A stretch of DNA of 64,000 bases from Ariolimax columbianus (GCA_036924085.1 JAVGWX010000019.1:9132361-9196360), one strand, 5' to 3'. Positions 21,077 through 32,832 are shown, counted from the stretch's first letter. Numbers and translations: made by a program. Notes: generated by a model not told the origin, from the letters alone.

Positions 21077-21346
21077 CATGAAAACGTATGAACAACGTCA
21101 AGGGACCCATTTAAACACTAACCTGAGATCCATTTTTTTAAATCGATGGATCCTTCTAACAAATCAGAAACATCGAACACAATGACAAGTTTAGTTTATT
21201 TACTCATGAAAACGTATGAACAACGTCAAGGGACCCATTTAAACATTAACCTTAGATCCATTTTTTTTTTTTAATCGATGGATCCTTCAAACAAATCAGA
21301 AACATCGAACACAATGACAAGTTCAGTTTATTTACTCATGAAAACG
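21077..21346. repeat. Direct duplication of about 130 bp, two copies
   Basis: CATGAAAACGTATGAACAAC... to TTTAGTTTATTTACT, repeated from 21205 and starting a third time at 21337. Confidence 0.9.
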
Positions 21347-21424
21347 CGTACCAGAAACAATATACTGGAACATCAAATGATATGCATGTCTTTGTGATCG
21401 ATGTAGATGCTTTTTTTTTCTTTA

Positions 21425-22075
21425 TTAACCTCGGAGTTTCCTCTGGTCTCCATCTATTCTCACCTGTGAGTGTAATATGGCTTCTATCTATTCTCACCTG
21501 GGAGTTTAATCAAGTCTCCATCTATACTAACCTGGAAGTTTAATCGGGTCTCCGTCTTTACTCACCTGCGAGTTTAATCTGATCTCTTTCTATACTCACC
21601 TGGGAGTTTAATCTGGTATCCATCTATACTCACCTGGCAGTTACCTCTGGTCTCCATCTATACTCACCTGAGAGTTTCCTTTGGTCTCCGACTATACTCA
21701 CCTGAGAGTCTCCTCTGGTCTCCATCTATACTCACCTGGCAGTCTCCTCTGGTCTCCATCTATACTCACCTGGTAGTCTCCTCTGGTCTCCATCTATACT
21801 CACCTGGAAGTCTTCTCTGCTCTCCATCTATACTCACCTATAGTCTCCTCTGGTGTCCATCTATACTCACCTGGTAGTCTTCTCTGGTCTCCATCTATAC
21901 TCACCTGTAGTCTCCTCTGGTCTCCATCTATACTCACCTAGAAGTCTCCTCTGATCTCCATCTATACTCACCTGAGAGTTTCCCCTGGCCTCCGTCTATA
22001 TTCACCTGAGAGTTTTCTTCAGTCTCCATATTCAGAAACCTCTGAGTTTCCTCTGGTCTCCAAATGGAGCCATCT
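21425..22075. repeat. 34-bp minisatellite, about 19 units
   Basis: Unit TACTCACCTGAGAGTCTCCT plus CTGGTCTCCATCTA. Units at the left end are most diverged. Confidence 0.9.
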
Positions 22076-22189
22076 ACATTGGTAGCACCACAGCGGCCAA
22101 AGTGGAGAAAGAGAAGAGTAACAAGTAGCAGAACAAGAAGAACAATAAGATGAAGAAGATGAACATCAACAACAAACACATGGTTGCCT

Positions 22190-22641
22190 ACTTACGTTAC
22201 TAGGCTTGGAGTGTCCCCTTGATTTCCTACTCGTGTGACTAGGCTTTTAGTGTCTCCTTGATTTTCTACACGTGTGACTAGGTTTGGAGTGTCCCCTTGA
22301 TTTCCTACTCGTGTGACTAGGCTTTCTGTGTCTCCTTGATTTCCAACCTACGTTACTAGACTTGGAGTGTCTCCTTGATTTCCAACTTACGTTACTAGAG
22401 TTGGAGTGTCTCCTTGATTTCCAACTTACGTTACTAGACTTGGAGTGTCTCCTTGATTTATAACTTATGTTACTAATCTTGGAGTGCCTTTGGTTTCCTA
22501 GCGATACGATGAGCCTTTGAGTGTCCCTTTGTTTTCCTACTCACATTAGCCTCTGTGCGTTCTCTTGATTTTCCAGTTATTTGATAAACCTCCGAGTGTC
22601 CCTTAATTTCCCATTTAAGTGATAAACCTCCGAGTGTCTTT
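22190..22641. repeat. 39-bp minisatellite, about 11 units
   Basis: Unit CTTACGTTACTAGACTTGGA plus GTGTCTCCTTGATTTCCAA. The array is interrupted at its right end by a SINE and resumes at 22923-22945. Confidence 0.85.
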
Positions 22642-22922
22642 TTTTTTTTTTTTTTTTTTTTGCGTTCGCCTCATTTATCTATTCCCCAAGGCGTGTGTGC
22701 GTTACACTGTGGTTTTTTTTTTATTTTGCGCCTGTCGGCCCAGTGCATCCGACTTCAGCACGCATTTTATGTAAGGGTCTGCTTCCTCCTGCATTTTCTA
22801 AGGGTTTGCTTCCCCGGGGTAACGGCCGGTGCTGTGATGGGGATCGAACCCAGCACCTTCTGGTTGTGAGCCGTGCCACTTAACCACTAGGCCACGCCGT
22901 CCCCCCTCCCCCCCCCCCCCCC
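22642..22922 (-). mobile_element. tRNA-SINE family A inserted into the 39-bp array
   Basis: A and B boxes as in the 14118 copy (minus strand), a long A-tail (T-run 22642-22661 on plus) and a C/G-run at its head. A 12-bp TSD, CCGAGTGTCTTT, at 22630-22641 and 22923-22934 consists of minisatellite sequence, so the array existed before the SINE. Confidence 0.9.
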
Positions 22923-22945
22923 CCGAGTGTCTTTGATTTCCTCAG

Positions 22946-23220
22946 TTAGGTACAGAAATTGATCAAGACCACACCTCTTCCTGGAAACATACTGTTTCAG
23001 TCTCGTTAACGGAGTAGGGATTGACGTGATCCCCGTAGTAGTGAGCGTCATGCAGATGAAGCCAAGCATAGCAATACCGCCTGGAGGACCCCGTTCCACC
23101 TTCGTCAGTAAGCACGGGATATGAGAATAGCTGTTACAACCCGAGACTTAACGCGCTCTTCAGAGTGCACAAAAGAGTAAGGTAACTCATTACCAGCACT
23201 CAAAAACAAGAGGACAAACA
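22946..23220 (+). mobile_element. (CAA)n-ended element copy
   Basis: GATCAAGACCACACC, GTAGTAGTGAGCGTCATGCA, GATGAAGCCAAGCATAGC, CGCCTGGAGGACCCC and the AACTCATTACCAGC end are recognisable. The tail is decayed to AACAAGAGGACAAACAAG. Confidence 0.75.
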
Positions 23221-23239
23221 AGAGTTAAAAAACGATAGC

Positions 23240-23298
<59 letters not shown>

Positions 23299-23300
23299 CG
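23240..23300. repeat. (CT)n microsatellite
   Basis: About 30 CT units with an interruption near the right end. Confidence 0.95.
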
Positions 23301-23557
23301 TCTTTCATACACAAACACGCAGACAAACTTTGTTTATCTCTATTCTTTTGCATGTGTGTCACCGTTTATCTTTCTCGACAAGTCAATCTTAGACACAACA
23401 AACTCGGCTCAGCTGTACTTTCGCCACCCCAGCCCACCTCCCATCTTCCCACATCAGCACTTATTTACTGTTACCCAGCTTGTTTGTGACATGCACTGTA
23501 TGTGCTGAACTGGCAGAATGCCTAATGGTGAAACTTGCCAAGTTCTGAGTGGTTGAG

Positions 23558-23768
23558 GAGTTAGAGCGCATGTCACTCACTTCAAAGAAGGGAAGGTAAA
23601 AGTGGTCCTGAGTTAGAGCGCATGTCACTCACTTTAAAGAAGGGGAGGTAAAAGTGGTCCCGAGTTAGAGCTAATGTCACTCACTTCAAAGAAGGGAAGG
23701 TAAAAGTGGTCCCGAGTTAGAGCCCATGTCACTCACTTCAAAGAAGTGAAGGTAAAAGTGGCCCCCAT
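23558..23768. repeat. 52-bp tandem repeat, about 4 units
   Basis: Unit GAGTTAGAGCGCATGTCACT, then CACTTCAAAGAAGGGAAGGT and AAAAGTGGTCCT. Confidence 0.9.
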
Positions 23769-23872
23769 ATCAGACAATGTTGTCAGTGATGACGTGCTAG
23801 AGACTTTATTGTAGCAGTTCTCAGTTTTCGTACGAGGTGCTGTGTCTTGGTTCCTTCCTCGCTAGTTTTTCT

Positions 23873-23995
23873 AGTCCAATCTAACACAAAGTCATGTACT
23901 CATTTACAGATGGGTCAACTGAAAGCGTATCAAAAGCAGAAATCGAACCGCATATCTTTCCAATGAAAAAATGATATCTCTACCAGAAGCCCTGC
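23873..23995 (-). mobile_element. tRNA-like SINE family C, decayed
   Basis: The minus strand has TGGTAGAGATATCAT (A-box/D-arm-like), GCGGTTCGATTTCTG (B-box-like) and then CAGTTGACCCATCTGTAAAT, a core also found at 51350, 58516, 59335 and 59590. Confidence 0.55.
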
Positions 23996-24117
23996 TTAGA
24001 AAAACTGGCTAAGCTATTTTTACGACATTTATAACAGAATACAATGAGACTAATCTTTCCTCTCTAGTGAAGGACACTAAAACTTGTTATTTATGTAACT
24101 AACGGACTCTTAGTTTA

Positions 24118-25492
24118 AAAGCTGTTGCTAGTTGTTGCCTGTTGTAGTTGTCTGACCATAGAAAGTTGCTATTTGTTGCCTGTTGTAGTTTTCTGACCAT
24201 AGAAAGTTGTAGTTGTTGCATATTGTAGTTGTATGGCCATAGAAAGTTGTAGTTGTTGCCTGTTGTAGTTGTCTGACCATAGAAAGTTGCTAGTTGTTGC
24301 CTGTTGTAGTTGTCTGATCATAGAAAGTTGCTAGTTGTTGCCTGTTGTAGTTGTCTGATCATAGAAAGTTGATAGTTGGTGTCTGTTGTAGTTGTCTGAT
24401 CATAGAAAGTTGCTAGTTGGTGTCTGTTGTAGTTGTCTGATCATAGAAAGTTGCTAGTTGGTGTCTGTTGTAGTTGTCTGATCATAGAAAGTTGCAAGTT
24501 GGTGTCTGTTGTAGTTGTCTGACCATAGAAAGTTGCTAGTTGTTGCCTGTTGTAGTTGTCTGGTCATAGAAAGTTGCTGCTAGTTGTTGCCTGTTGTAGT
24601 TGTCTGATCATAGAAAGTTGCAGCTAATTGGTGCCTGTTGTAGTTGTCTGATCATAGAAAGTTGCTAGTTGTTGCCTGTTGTAGTTGTCTGACCATAGAA
24701 AGTTGCTGCTAGTTGTTGCCTGTTGTAGTTGTCTGACCATAGGAAGTTGCTAGTTGTTGCCTGTTGTAGTTGTCTGACCATAGAAAGTTGCTGCTAGTTG
24801 TTGCCTGTTGTAGTTGTCTGATCATAGAAAGTTGCTAGTTGTTGCCTGTTGTAGTTGTCTGATCATAGAAAGTTGATAGTTGTTGCCTGTTGTACTTGTC
24901 TGATCATAGAAAGTTGCTAGTTGTTGCCTGTTGTAGTTGTCTGATCATAGAAAGTTGCTAGTTGTTGCCTGTTGTAGTTGTCTGACCATAGAAAGCTGCT
25001 AGTTGTTGCCTGTTGTAGTTGTCTGACCATAGAAAGTTGCTAGTTGTTTGCTGTTGTAGTTGTCTGATCATAGAAAGTTGCTAGTTGTTTTCTGTTGTAG
25101 TTGTCTGACCATAGAATGTTGCTAGTTGGTGCCTGTTGTAGTTGTCTGATGATCATAGAAAGTTGCTAGTTGTTGCCTGTTGTAGTTGTCTAACCATAGA
25201 AATTTGCTAGTTGTTGTCTGTTGTAGTTGTCTGATCATAGAAAGTTGCTGCTAGTTGTTGCCTGTTGTAGTTGTCTGATCATAGAAAGTTGCTAGTTGTT
25301 GCCTGTTGTAGTTGTCTGACCATAGAAATTTGCTAGTTGTTGTCTGTTGTAGTGTCTGATCATAGAAAGTTGCTGCTAGTTGTTGCCTGTTGTAGTTGTC
25401 TGACCATAGAAATTTGCTAGTTGTTGTCTGTTGTAGTTGTCTGATCATAGAAAGTTGCTGCTAGTTGTTGGCTGTTGTAGTTGTCTGGTCAA
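24118..25492. repeat. 41-bp minisatellite, about 33 units
   Basis: Unit GCTAGTTGTTGCCTGTTGTA plus GTTGTCTGATCATAGAAAGTT. Variants carry CTGACC or CTGATC and a 3-bp GCT insertion. Variant types cluster in blocks, which suggests segmental duplications of several units. Confidence 0.95.
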
Positions 25493-25761
25493 AGACAGGC
25501 AGATCTATAGGTACTAACCCTCTTCGCACAGAAGACAAAAGGAATTAAGGCAAATGGTTTCTGTAGCTCTACAGTTGTACACACTACTGATCTGCTCCTT
25601 CCAACGAACCCGACGAGTAATCAGGAGCGTCATTAAAATTAATAATCATTGTTAAAGATGTAAGAACAAACCAAGATGTGAAGACGTCAGAGTTAATAAT
25701 GCCAGATTGGCTTTCAGCGCTCTTCATCCAATATGGAACTCCGCATAATGTAAAGTCGGTC

Positions 25762-25776
25762 CTGCTATATGGCTCT
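25762..25776. repeat. TSD, left copy
   Basis: CTGCTATATGGCTCT, repeated exactly at 26105-26119. Confidence 0.8.
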
Positions 25777-26104
25777 TCTTCTTCTTCGAACGCTGTCAGA
25801 CGTCAACCTTTATTTTTTCGAAAAAAGCAGCTGTCATCCTGATGCTGTCGACACTGCCATAGAGCTTGTCTAGTGTTGCCACTGGTGATGGCTACATCTG
25901 CTTTCTCTGGTCCTAGTATGTCGGGCAGTTTTGCAGTAGATGTTCAGCGGTCATTTTCCCAGTACCACACGTGCATTCGTCAGTGCCACCTATCTTCAAT
26001 TTATTGAATAGATGGTACCTCAGTCTATTGTGGCCAGTGCGAAGTCTGAAGACCACGACCTGCTCTATTCTGTTCAACTGGTAATAGGCATCGTTATTTG
26101 TGTA
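25777..26104 (-). mobile_element. I-group LINE, 5'-truncated 328-bp insertion with 15-bp TSD
   Basis: TTC-rich tail complement, then the complement of the C-terminus including the zinc knuckle. Moderately diverged. TSD 25762-25776 and 26105-26119. Confidence 0.9.
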
Positions 26105-26119
26105 CTGCTATATGGCTCT

Positions 26120-26789
26120 GAGAGATAGCATGTCACTAAGGGATCAAATCCAGGCTGCAGACACACGTTAGCACATACCTTCGTCTTATACTTCGTGTTA
26201 GATGGTCAGACGTAATGACAAACACAGATACGAGATGTGGGTAAAAACACGTCGACAACCAAAAGAACAGAGGATTGAGGAGAGACAGTGAGGATGGATA
26301 GGGCCCACTCTCAAATCAAAGCCAGACAGTATAACCAGACATGTACTGAGTTTGAGCCCACGTGGAAAGAGACGAGAGGGAAGGTAAAGAAACACCTTGC
26401 GGAGAACGGTTGAAGAGGAAAACAATTCAGTCGAGATCTCGTGGGCGGAACTAAAAAAGACGACACAGAATACGAGCATAAGTAGAAAATTAGTTCTGGT
26501 CCTATGCTCCGATGAGATCTAGGCGGATAAATAGTGATGATACAATACATTCTTTGATTTAGAATACTGATTCAGGTAGGTGTTCACTAGGCTTTGTGTT
26601 ATCGCTATATCCTTAATAATGTACGGGAACAAATGTAGCTAGCTCGTTGTTTATACGGTGTTCAGAGTTTCTTAGTGTTGTCTTGTCTTGTCGTGTCTTG
26701 TCCTGTCTTGTTATATCTTGTCTTGTCATGTTTTATCCACTTGTTCTGTGAGAATCGTTGTTTTCTGTCCAGACGCGTCGCTGAAGTAG
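26120..26789. other. No gene recognised
   Basis: Contains a short TCTTGTCTTG-type simple repeat at about 26675-26730. No domain or splice-bounded exon stands out. Confidence 0.35.
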
Positions 26790-27655
26790 TCGTCATCCCA
26801 TGACGGTTGAGCATATCCGGAACATTTCCTATCCATCTAGTTCTCGATCTGTACGGTTGCGAAAACCTGGTCGCCGTGTGTTATAAGCACACATGAGTAG
26901 TTGATCAGGTTACATTAAGTGGCCGAACCACTTTATTCTCTCCTTATCAATATATTCAGTGTAGGGTCTTCCTCCAACGATGTTTCACACCTCTTCATTG
27001 CGCATTCTGTATCTCCTAATTACTTTGATTGTTTTCGGAGGTAACTCATCTTACATGTCGTGATCTTTATCTCTATAGATTTTGTTGAAGTCCTCGTTTG
27101 GCCCTGGTAACAGACAGTTGGCATGAATCAGCTGTTGATCAGCTGTCTTTTGTGGATATGTTTATATTAAGGTGTTTCAATAATGGTGACAGCTGGTAAG
27201 CAATTGTATTTGCTTTTTGGCACCTGATCTGAATTTCTCTATCTATAACTCCATCCCGTTTGAAAATACTGCCTATGTACTTGAATTCCTGCACGTTTTA
27301 TCTTGGTCTCGTTTACCATAATGTTCATGTTTTCAGACGATCTGCTTATCTGCAGAGTTTCTGATTTAGGTGTGTTAATTCTCATACTGTACAATTTGCA
27401 CACAGAGTTGAGCGCAGTCAGATGTTGATGCAGATCGTCTTCCCTCTTGTATAGTAGACATTGACCATCAGCAACAAGGAGTTCATTTAACTGATCAGTC
27501 TCTGTCTTGTCTTCCTCGGCATTTCTTGGTAGATGCTCCCTTTTGGCGTTCAGCGTTATTCCGTCCATAAATGTGTCGACGAGTAGTGGCTACAACATAT
27601 ACCTTTGTCTCAGCCCTTAATTCACGTTGGTACCCTTGGTTTTCAGAGTAGAGAA
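26790..27655 (-). mobile_element. RTE-like LINE reverse transcriptase, degraded
   Basis: The minus-strand frame 27239-27568 encodes L-L-V-A-D-G-Q-C-L-L-Y, a decayed F-A-D-D catalytic block, then L-T-A-L-N-S-V-C-K-L-Y-S-M-R-I-N-T-P-K-S-E-T and N-I-M-V-N-E-T-K-I-K, characteristic of RTE-type LINE proteins. Downstream (lower coordinates) are relics of the K-W-F-G-H-L block near 26920. Many frameshifts; the catalytic FADD is already lost (VADG). Confidence 0.75.
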
Positions 27656-28620
27656 AACATGAGCTCCAGCCAGAGATGATTGCTAAACACGACTTTTCCT
27701 TCCTAGAAAAGATGTTCTTGTGGTAATCCCCCCCCCCCCCCCCCCCATTGCTGAGACTCGCCGAGATAATAAATAAGTTTGAGGCCTAAAGGTTACTTGT
27801 CCCCGCAGTCGCCACACGCTGCACATGCTAGATTTTCGTTTTACTTCTGAGAGAAAGAAAGCAAAAACATCATGACTAAGCGAAGATTTGAACGCATGTC
27901 CTTGTGGTCACAGACTGACAACCTAACCAGTCGACTGACAGCTCTGCTTGCGGTCCTAGACATTTATGAAAAACTGACAAACACACGCCATGTTTATATT
28001 CCATTAGTTAGGACGGGTCAGAACTGTGATGGAACGCCAGTGACAATCATTGTTGTACAGTCGTTTCCCTTGTCCTCGCCACTTCCTGTGTAAACAAAAT
28101 GGTGCCAGCAGGCATTTCCAGGAAAATACTAAATTAAACATATTGTTTTCATTCTGTGCATATTTACCTATTCTCATACTACTCATTTCTATTTTTTCAC
28201 ATTGTCAGGGGATTCTTTACATTCTTGGTTGAAACCACGTCTCTGCAGCTTCCATCAGAGGTGTATACTGATCCCTCGTGATTCCCATTTTATGACAATG
28301 CCGGCTGTACGTCACATTTTTAAACTCACTTTCTTTATTCCAAGGGCAATAATTTGCATTGTTTAGAGTGATCTTCAGTTTCTTGCATCCCTTTACTTTT
28401 CTTTTGTTGCTGTTGTCTGATAGTGTTTCTAAGAATTAACATACAGTAATGATTTGCCGCCCTGATTAGCTGCAGTTATCGTCTGAAAGACACCTCCTTG
28501 CCACCCACCTAAAGGATTTTAGACATAAATATTGGTACTTCAAAGAGATCAACTCTCTCGTCCCTCCCCCTCCCCCTTTCTAAGGATTGTATATAACTCT
28601 CCACACCCCCCCCCCCCCAA
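27656..28620. other. No gene recognised; two poly-C tracts
   Basis: C-runs at about 27728-27746 and 28605-28618. The frame 27872-28093 has no recognised domain. Confidence 0.4.
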
Positions 28621-28727
28621 TTCTAATATGGATATTAGTTACATGATTTGCGGGAGGTATCATTGACTGCCTCTTGAACGTTGACACTGTAATCCATGAT
28701 CTTCCAATCCAGAGAATGCTGAATTAT

Positions 28728-29352
28728 GAAATACGTCAGGTCGAGCATACAAGAGTCTGACGTCAGGTCGAGCAGACAAGAGTCTGACGTCAAGTCGAGC
28801 AGACAAGAGTCTGACGTCAGGTCGAGCAGACAAGAGTCTGACGTCAGGTCGAGCAGACAAGAGTCTGACGTCAGGTCGAGCAGACAAGAGTCTGACGTCA
28901 GGTCGAGCAGACAAGAGTCTGACGTCAGGTCGAGCAGACAAGAGTCTGACGTCAGGTCGAGCAGACAAGAGTCTGACGTCAGGTCGAGCAGACAAGAGTC
29001 TGACGTCAGGTCGAGCATACAAGAGTCTGACGTCAGGTCGAGCAGACAAGAGTCTGACGTCAGGTCGAGCAGACAAGAGTCTGACGTCAGGTCGAGCATA
29101 CAAGAGTCTGACGTCAGGTCGAGCAGACAAGAGTCTGACGTCAGGTCGAGCATACAAGAGTCTGACGTCAGGTCGAGCAGACAAGAGTCTGACGTCAGGT
29201 CGAGCAGACAAGAGTCTGACGTCAGGTCGAGCAGACAAGAGTCTGACGTCAGGTCGAGCAGACAAGAGTCTGACGTCAGGTCGAGCAGACAAGAGTCTGA
29301 CGTCAGGTCGAGCAGACAAGAGTCTGACGTCAGGTCGAGCAGACAAGTGTCT
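28728..29352. repeat. 27-bp minisatellite, about 23 units, each with a perfect CRE octamer
   Basis: Unit GACGTCAGGTCGAGCAGACA plus AGAGTCT. Across unit junctions the palindrome TGACGTCA, the consensus cAMP response element, recurs every 27 bp. Units are almost identical (AGCAGACA or AGCATACA). As 27 is nine codons, frames of 172-228 residues on both strands are artefacts. Whether CREB/ATF proteins bind here is unknown. Confidence 0.95.
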
Positions 29353-29439
29353 GCTTAAGAAGACTCATGACGTATGGTTACATCCGGAACACTGTGACGT
29401 ATTATGATTTACAATTTTAAAAAGTTACGGTCGGTCAAT

Positions 29440-29590
29440 CAATCTGTACCTTCCAGTTCCCTGAGGAGCATATGTCTTCAACAGATACACGCCATCCTGT
29501 GCCATCGGTTCCAGCTCTACCCAGGTATTTACTGTTTCATTTCTGTTTGTCTCGAGTTATCTGTCCCATGTATCTTTTGGCGCGTCTCTT
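29440..29590 (+). mobile_element. Dispersed repeat (GGAGCATA family)
   Basis: CCTGAGGAGCATATGTCTTC...ACACGCCATC... resembles 30045-30200 on plus and 48690-48830 on minus. Boundaries unclear; perhaps a LINE 3' end. Confidence 0.5.
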
Positions 29591-30044
29591 AGATTTGTGG
29601 ATTCCAGAACAGGGATTGTCTTATAATGCTATCCGCTGGTTTTCTTAATGAGAGTTCTATCCAACGTTAGCTGTTTGGTTTTGTTTTTCTGTTGGGTCCG
29701 TTTCTTTCCAACAGTTTCACATTAGTAATATTTTCATTCCATTTTTATTTATCTATTTCCTTTATTAATCAATTTATGAAAGTCTGTACCTGTTTCGTTG
29801 TTAATTTTGTTTGATCTTCAAGTTTCAGAATACTATGATAGATTCCTCGTTCCTTGGTAGACATTGTTGCAGAGGATGAGGCGTACGGGATGTTATTGTA
29901 TGAGGTTTTAGATTGCGTGAGGTGGGATCGTTTCCTTCTTCACTGCCTTGACGTCTCTACCTCTATCCGTGGAATGGTATGCTGCTGCAGAACGAGACAG
30001 TGGTAAGCTTACACGGAAGGACATATGATCAAAATTATTCATCA

Positions 30045-30200
30045 TCAATCATTAATCCCTTATCAAGCTCCCTCTGGAGCATAGTTCTGCAACAAATACA
30101 CGTCAAGTCCATCAGTTCTGACCCAACCGCTCCAGCTTTCCTCGGGCCTTCATGTTTCTTTAATGTTAGTCTAGAACCCCCTTCCCGTGTGCTTTTTTGA
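30045..30200 (+). mobile_element. Dispersed repeat (GGAGCATA family), second copy
   Basis: CCCTCTGGAGCATAGTTCTG...ACACGTCAAGTCCATC. About 600 bp after the first copy in the same orientation. Confidence 0.5.
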
Positions 30201-30214
30201 TCTTGCTCTACCTA

Positions 30215-30790
30215 ACTCATCATCATCATGTAGCATATCTTTTGTATATCGTCGCTCTCATCACAACCAGCCGATATAAATCTCAGTCTGCAGTCAATCT
30301 TCCCGCCTGCTCCATGTTCATGTTTAGATTATCGTTGATAACCTCTACCCACCTCCGCCTTGGTCTACCCTTGCGTCGCCTTCCATGTACCATGCACACC
30401 ATCACCGCTCTATCCAGTCCGTCATGACGTTTAGCGTGGCCGAAAAAAAATTCAATTACCGAAACATAACATTGTTTATGAGCCAGTTTTCTTCAAGATT
30501 CAGGTCTTCTAAGATGGTTTTATTTGTCACTTTCTTTATTCAAAGATTTTTTAGGATTCTTTTGTAACATTTTGTTTTGAACGCTTCAATTTTCTTCCTT
30601 GCTACTTGTGTCAAAGTCCATGTCTCACACCCGTACATTACCACAGAGAATATGCATGTTCTCTGGTTCTTCAGTTTTAGTTGCTTGTTAGAATTGTGCC
30701 ATAAATTGTGCATGTTGTTTAGCTTCTGATCGCCATGACCAAACGTCTTCTGATTTCTTTTAAACAGTCTCCGTCGTTGGATAACTTAAA
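30215..30790 (-). mobile_element. RTE-like LINE C-terminus, longer copy
   Basis: Minus-strand relics in order: Y-G-C-E-T-W-T-L-T block (near 30620), F-F-G-H-A-K-R-H-D-G-L-D-R-A-V-M (about 30420), G-R-P-R-R-R-W-V-E-V (about 30350) and A-G-R-L-T-A-D. Same family as 18640-18905 and 33810-34140, with frame breaks throughout. Confidence 0.7.
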
Positions 30791-31104
30791 ATCAAGGTTT
30801 TGAAAATCTGTGACATTTTCGATTTCTTCATTATTAGCAGTTGCAGTCCTATTTTGTCAGTGGATAGTAATCAACGAGTTGATTATTTTTGTGGTTATGT
30901 ATATGCAGGGCATGGTCAAATGAATGGGATATCGGTCTTTTCCCCTGTTGGAACCTCGGTTAGGTTGAGTGCGTGGTCGACGTGGTCAATGTCGTCAAGG
31001 AAAACACGCCGTAAACCATCGCCAACTTTATTTATAAGCGATTATCATTTTCAAATTGTTTTTCTTCAAATATTTTTAATATTAGATTTTATACATACGA
31101 ATGT

Positions 31105-31375
31105 TTTGTTGTTGTTTGCGAATGTCCACAATGAGTAGGTTACTCTTTTGTGCGCCCTGAAAAGAACTTTAAGTGGCGGGTTGTAGTAGCTTTCCTCACA
31201 TCCCGAGCTGATGAAGGTGATCCGGGGTCCTACAGGCGGTTGTGCTTCATCTGCGTGTCGCTCACTACTACGGCACCACGTCAAACCTTACCTTGTTAGC
31301 CAGGCTGTCGACAACAGCCCGTTTCCAGGACGACCAACGAGGAGGTCAGGTGAGAGTCTTACCCAGTTTATTTCT
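31105..31375 (-). mobile_element. (CAA)n-ended element, minus strand, head joined to a satellite
   Basis: The GTTGTTG tail complement at 31107 is followed by CACAATGAGTAGGTTACTC, GGGTTGTAGTAGCTTTCCTC, ATCTGCGTGTCGCTCACTAC and ACCTTGTTAGCCAGGC. Its head end continues directly into the 73-bp array. Confidence 0.85.
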
Positions 31376-32832
31376 CCTGACCCTGGCTAACATGGTCTGA
31401 TCAGTGTGTTTTGCCCCACCAGACGTTAGCCTCATCGTCCCGTCAGGTGAATACCCTAGCTAACATTGTCTGATCAGTGTGTTTTGTCTGACTAGACGTT
31501 TGCCTCATCGTCCCGTCAGGTGAGGATCCTGGCTAACATTGTCTGATCAGTGTGTTTTGCGCCGACCAGACGTTAGCCTCATCGTCCCGTCAGGTGATGA
31601 CCCACGCTAACATTGTCTGATCAGTGTGTTTTGCGCCGACCAGACGTTAGCCTCATCGTCCCGTCAGGTGATGACCCACGCTAACATTGTCTGATCAATG
31701 TGTTTTGCTCGACCAGACGTTAGCCTCATCGTCCCGTCAGGTGGGGACCCTGGCTAACATTGTCTGATCAGTGTATTTTGCATGACCAGACGTTAGCCTC
31801 ATCGTCCCGTCAGGTGGGGACCCTGGCTAACATTGTCTGATCAGTGTGTTTTGCATGACCAGACGTTAGCCTCATCATCCCGTCAGGTGATGGCCCACGC
31901 TAACATTGTCTGATCAGTGTGTTTTGCCCGACCAGACGTTAGCCTCATCGTCCCGTCAGGTGAGGACAATGGCTAACATTGTCTGATCAGTGTGTTTTGC
32001 CCGACCAGACCTTAACCTCAACGTCCTGTCAGGCGAGGACCCTGGCTAACATTGTCTGATCAGTGTGTTTTGCCTGACCAGACGTTAGCCTCATCGTCCC
32101 GTCAGGTGAATACCCTGGCTAACATTGTCTGACCAGTGTGTTTTGCTCGACCAGACGTTATCCTCATCGTCCCGTTAGGTGAGGACCCTGGCTAACATTG
32201 TCTGATCAGTGTGTTTTGCCTGACCAGACGTTAGCCTCATCGTCCCGTCAGGTGAATACCCTGGCTAACATTGTCTGATCAGTGTGTTTTGCCCGACCAG
32301 ACGTTAGCCTCATCGTCCCGTCAGGTGAATACCCTGGCTAACATTGTCTGATCAGTGTGTTTTGCACGACCAGACGTTAGCCTCATCGTCCCGTCAGGTG
32401 CGGACCCTGGCTAACATTGTCTGATCAGTGTGTTTTGTCCGACTAGACGTTAGCCTCATCGTCCCGTCAGGTGAGGACCCTGGCTAACATTGTCTGATCA
32501 TTGTGTTTTGCCCGACCAGACGTTAGCCTCATCGTCCCGTGAGGTGGGGACCCTGGCTAACATTGTCTGATCAGTGTGTTTTGCCCGACCAGACGTTAGA
32601 CTCATCGTCCCGCCAGGTGAGGACCTTGGCTAACATTGTCTGATCAGTGTGTTTTACCCTACCAGACGTTAGCCTCATCGTCCCGTCAGGTGAATACCCT
32701 GGCTAACATTGTCTGATCAGTGTGTTTTGCCCGACCAGACGTTAGACTCATCGTGCCGTCAGGTGAGGACCTTGGCTAACATTGTCTGATCAGTGTGTTT
32801 TACCCTACCAGACGTTAGCCTCATCGTCCCGA
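31376..32832. repeat. 73-bp satellite, about 20 units, derived from the (CAA)n-element head
   Basis: Unit CCTGGCTAACATTGTCTGAT, CAGTGTGTTTTGCCCGACCA, GACGTTAGCCTCATCGTCCC, GTCAGGTGAGGAC. Its complement aligns with the head of the element at 8660 (GACGCTAGTCCAGTCAGGCA) and with the head end at 13190-13240. Unit divergence is a few per cent, and some neighbours share variants, indicating block duplication. Confidence 0.9.

Noticed and set aside
28635..29358. Three overlapping frames of 172-228 residues
   Set aside because: Products of a 27-bp repeat whose length is a multiple of three.
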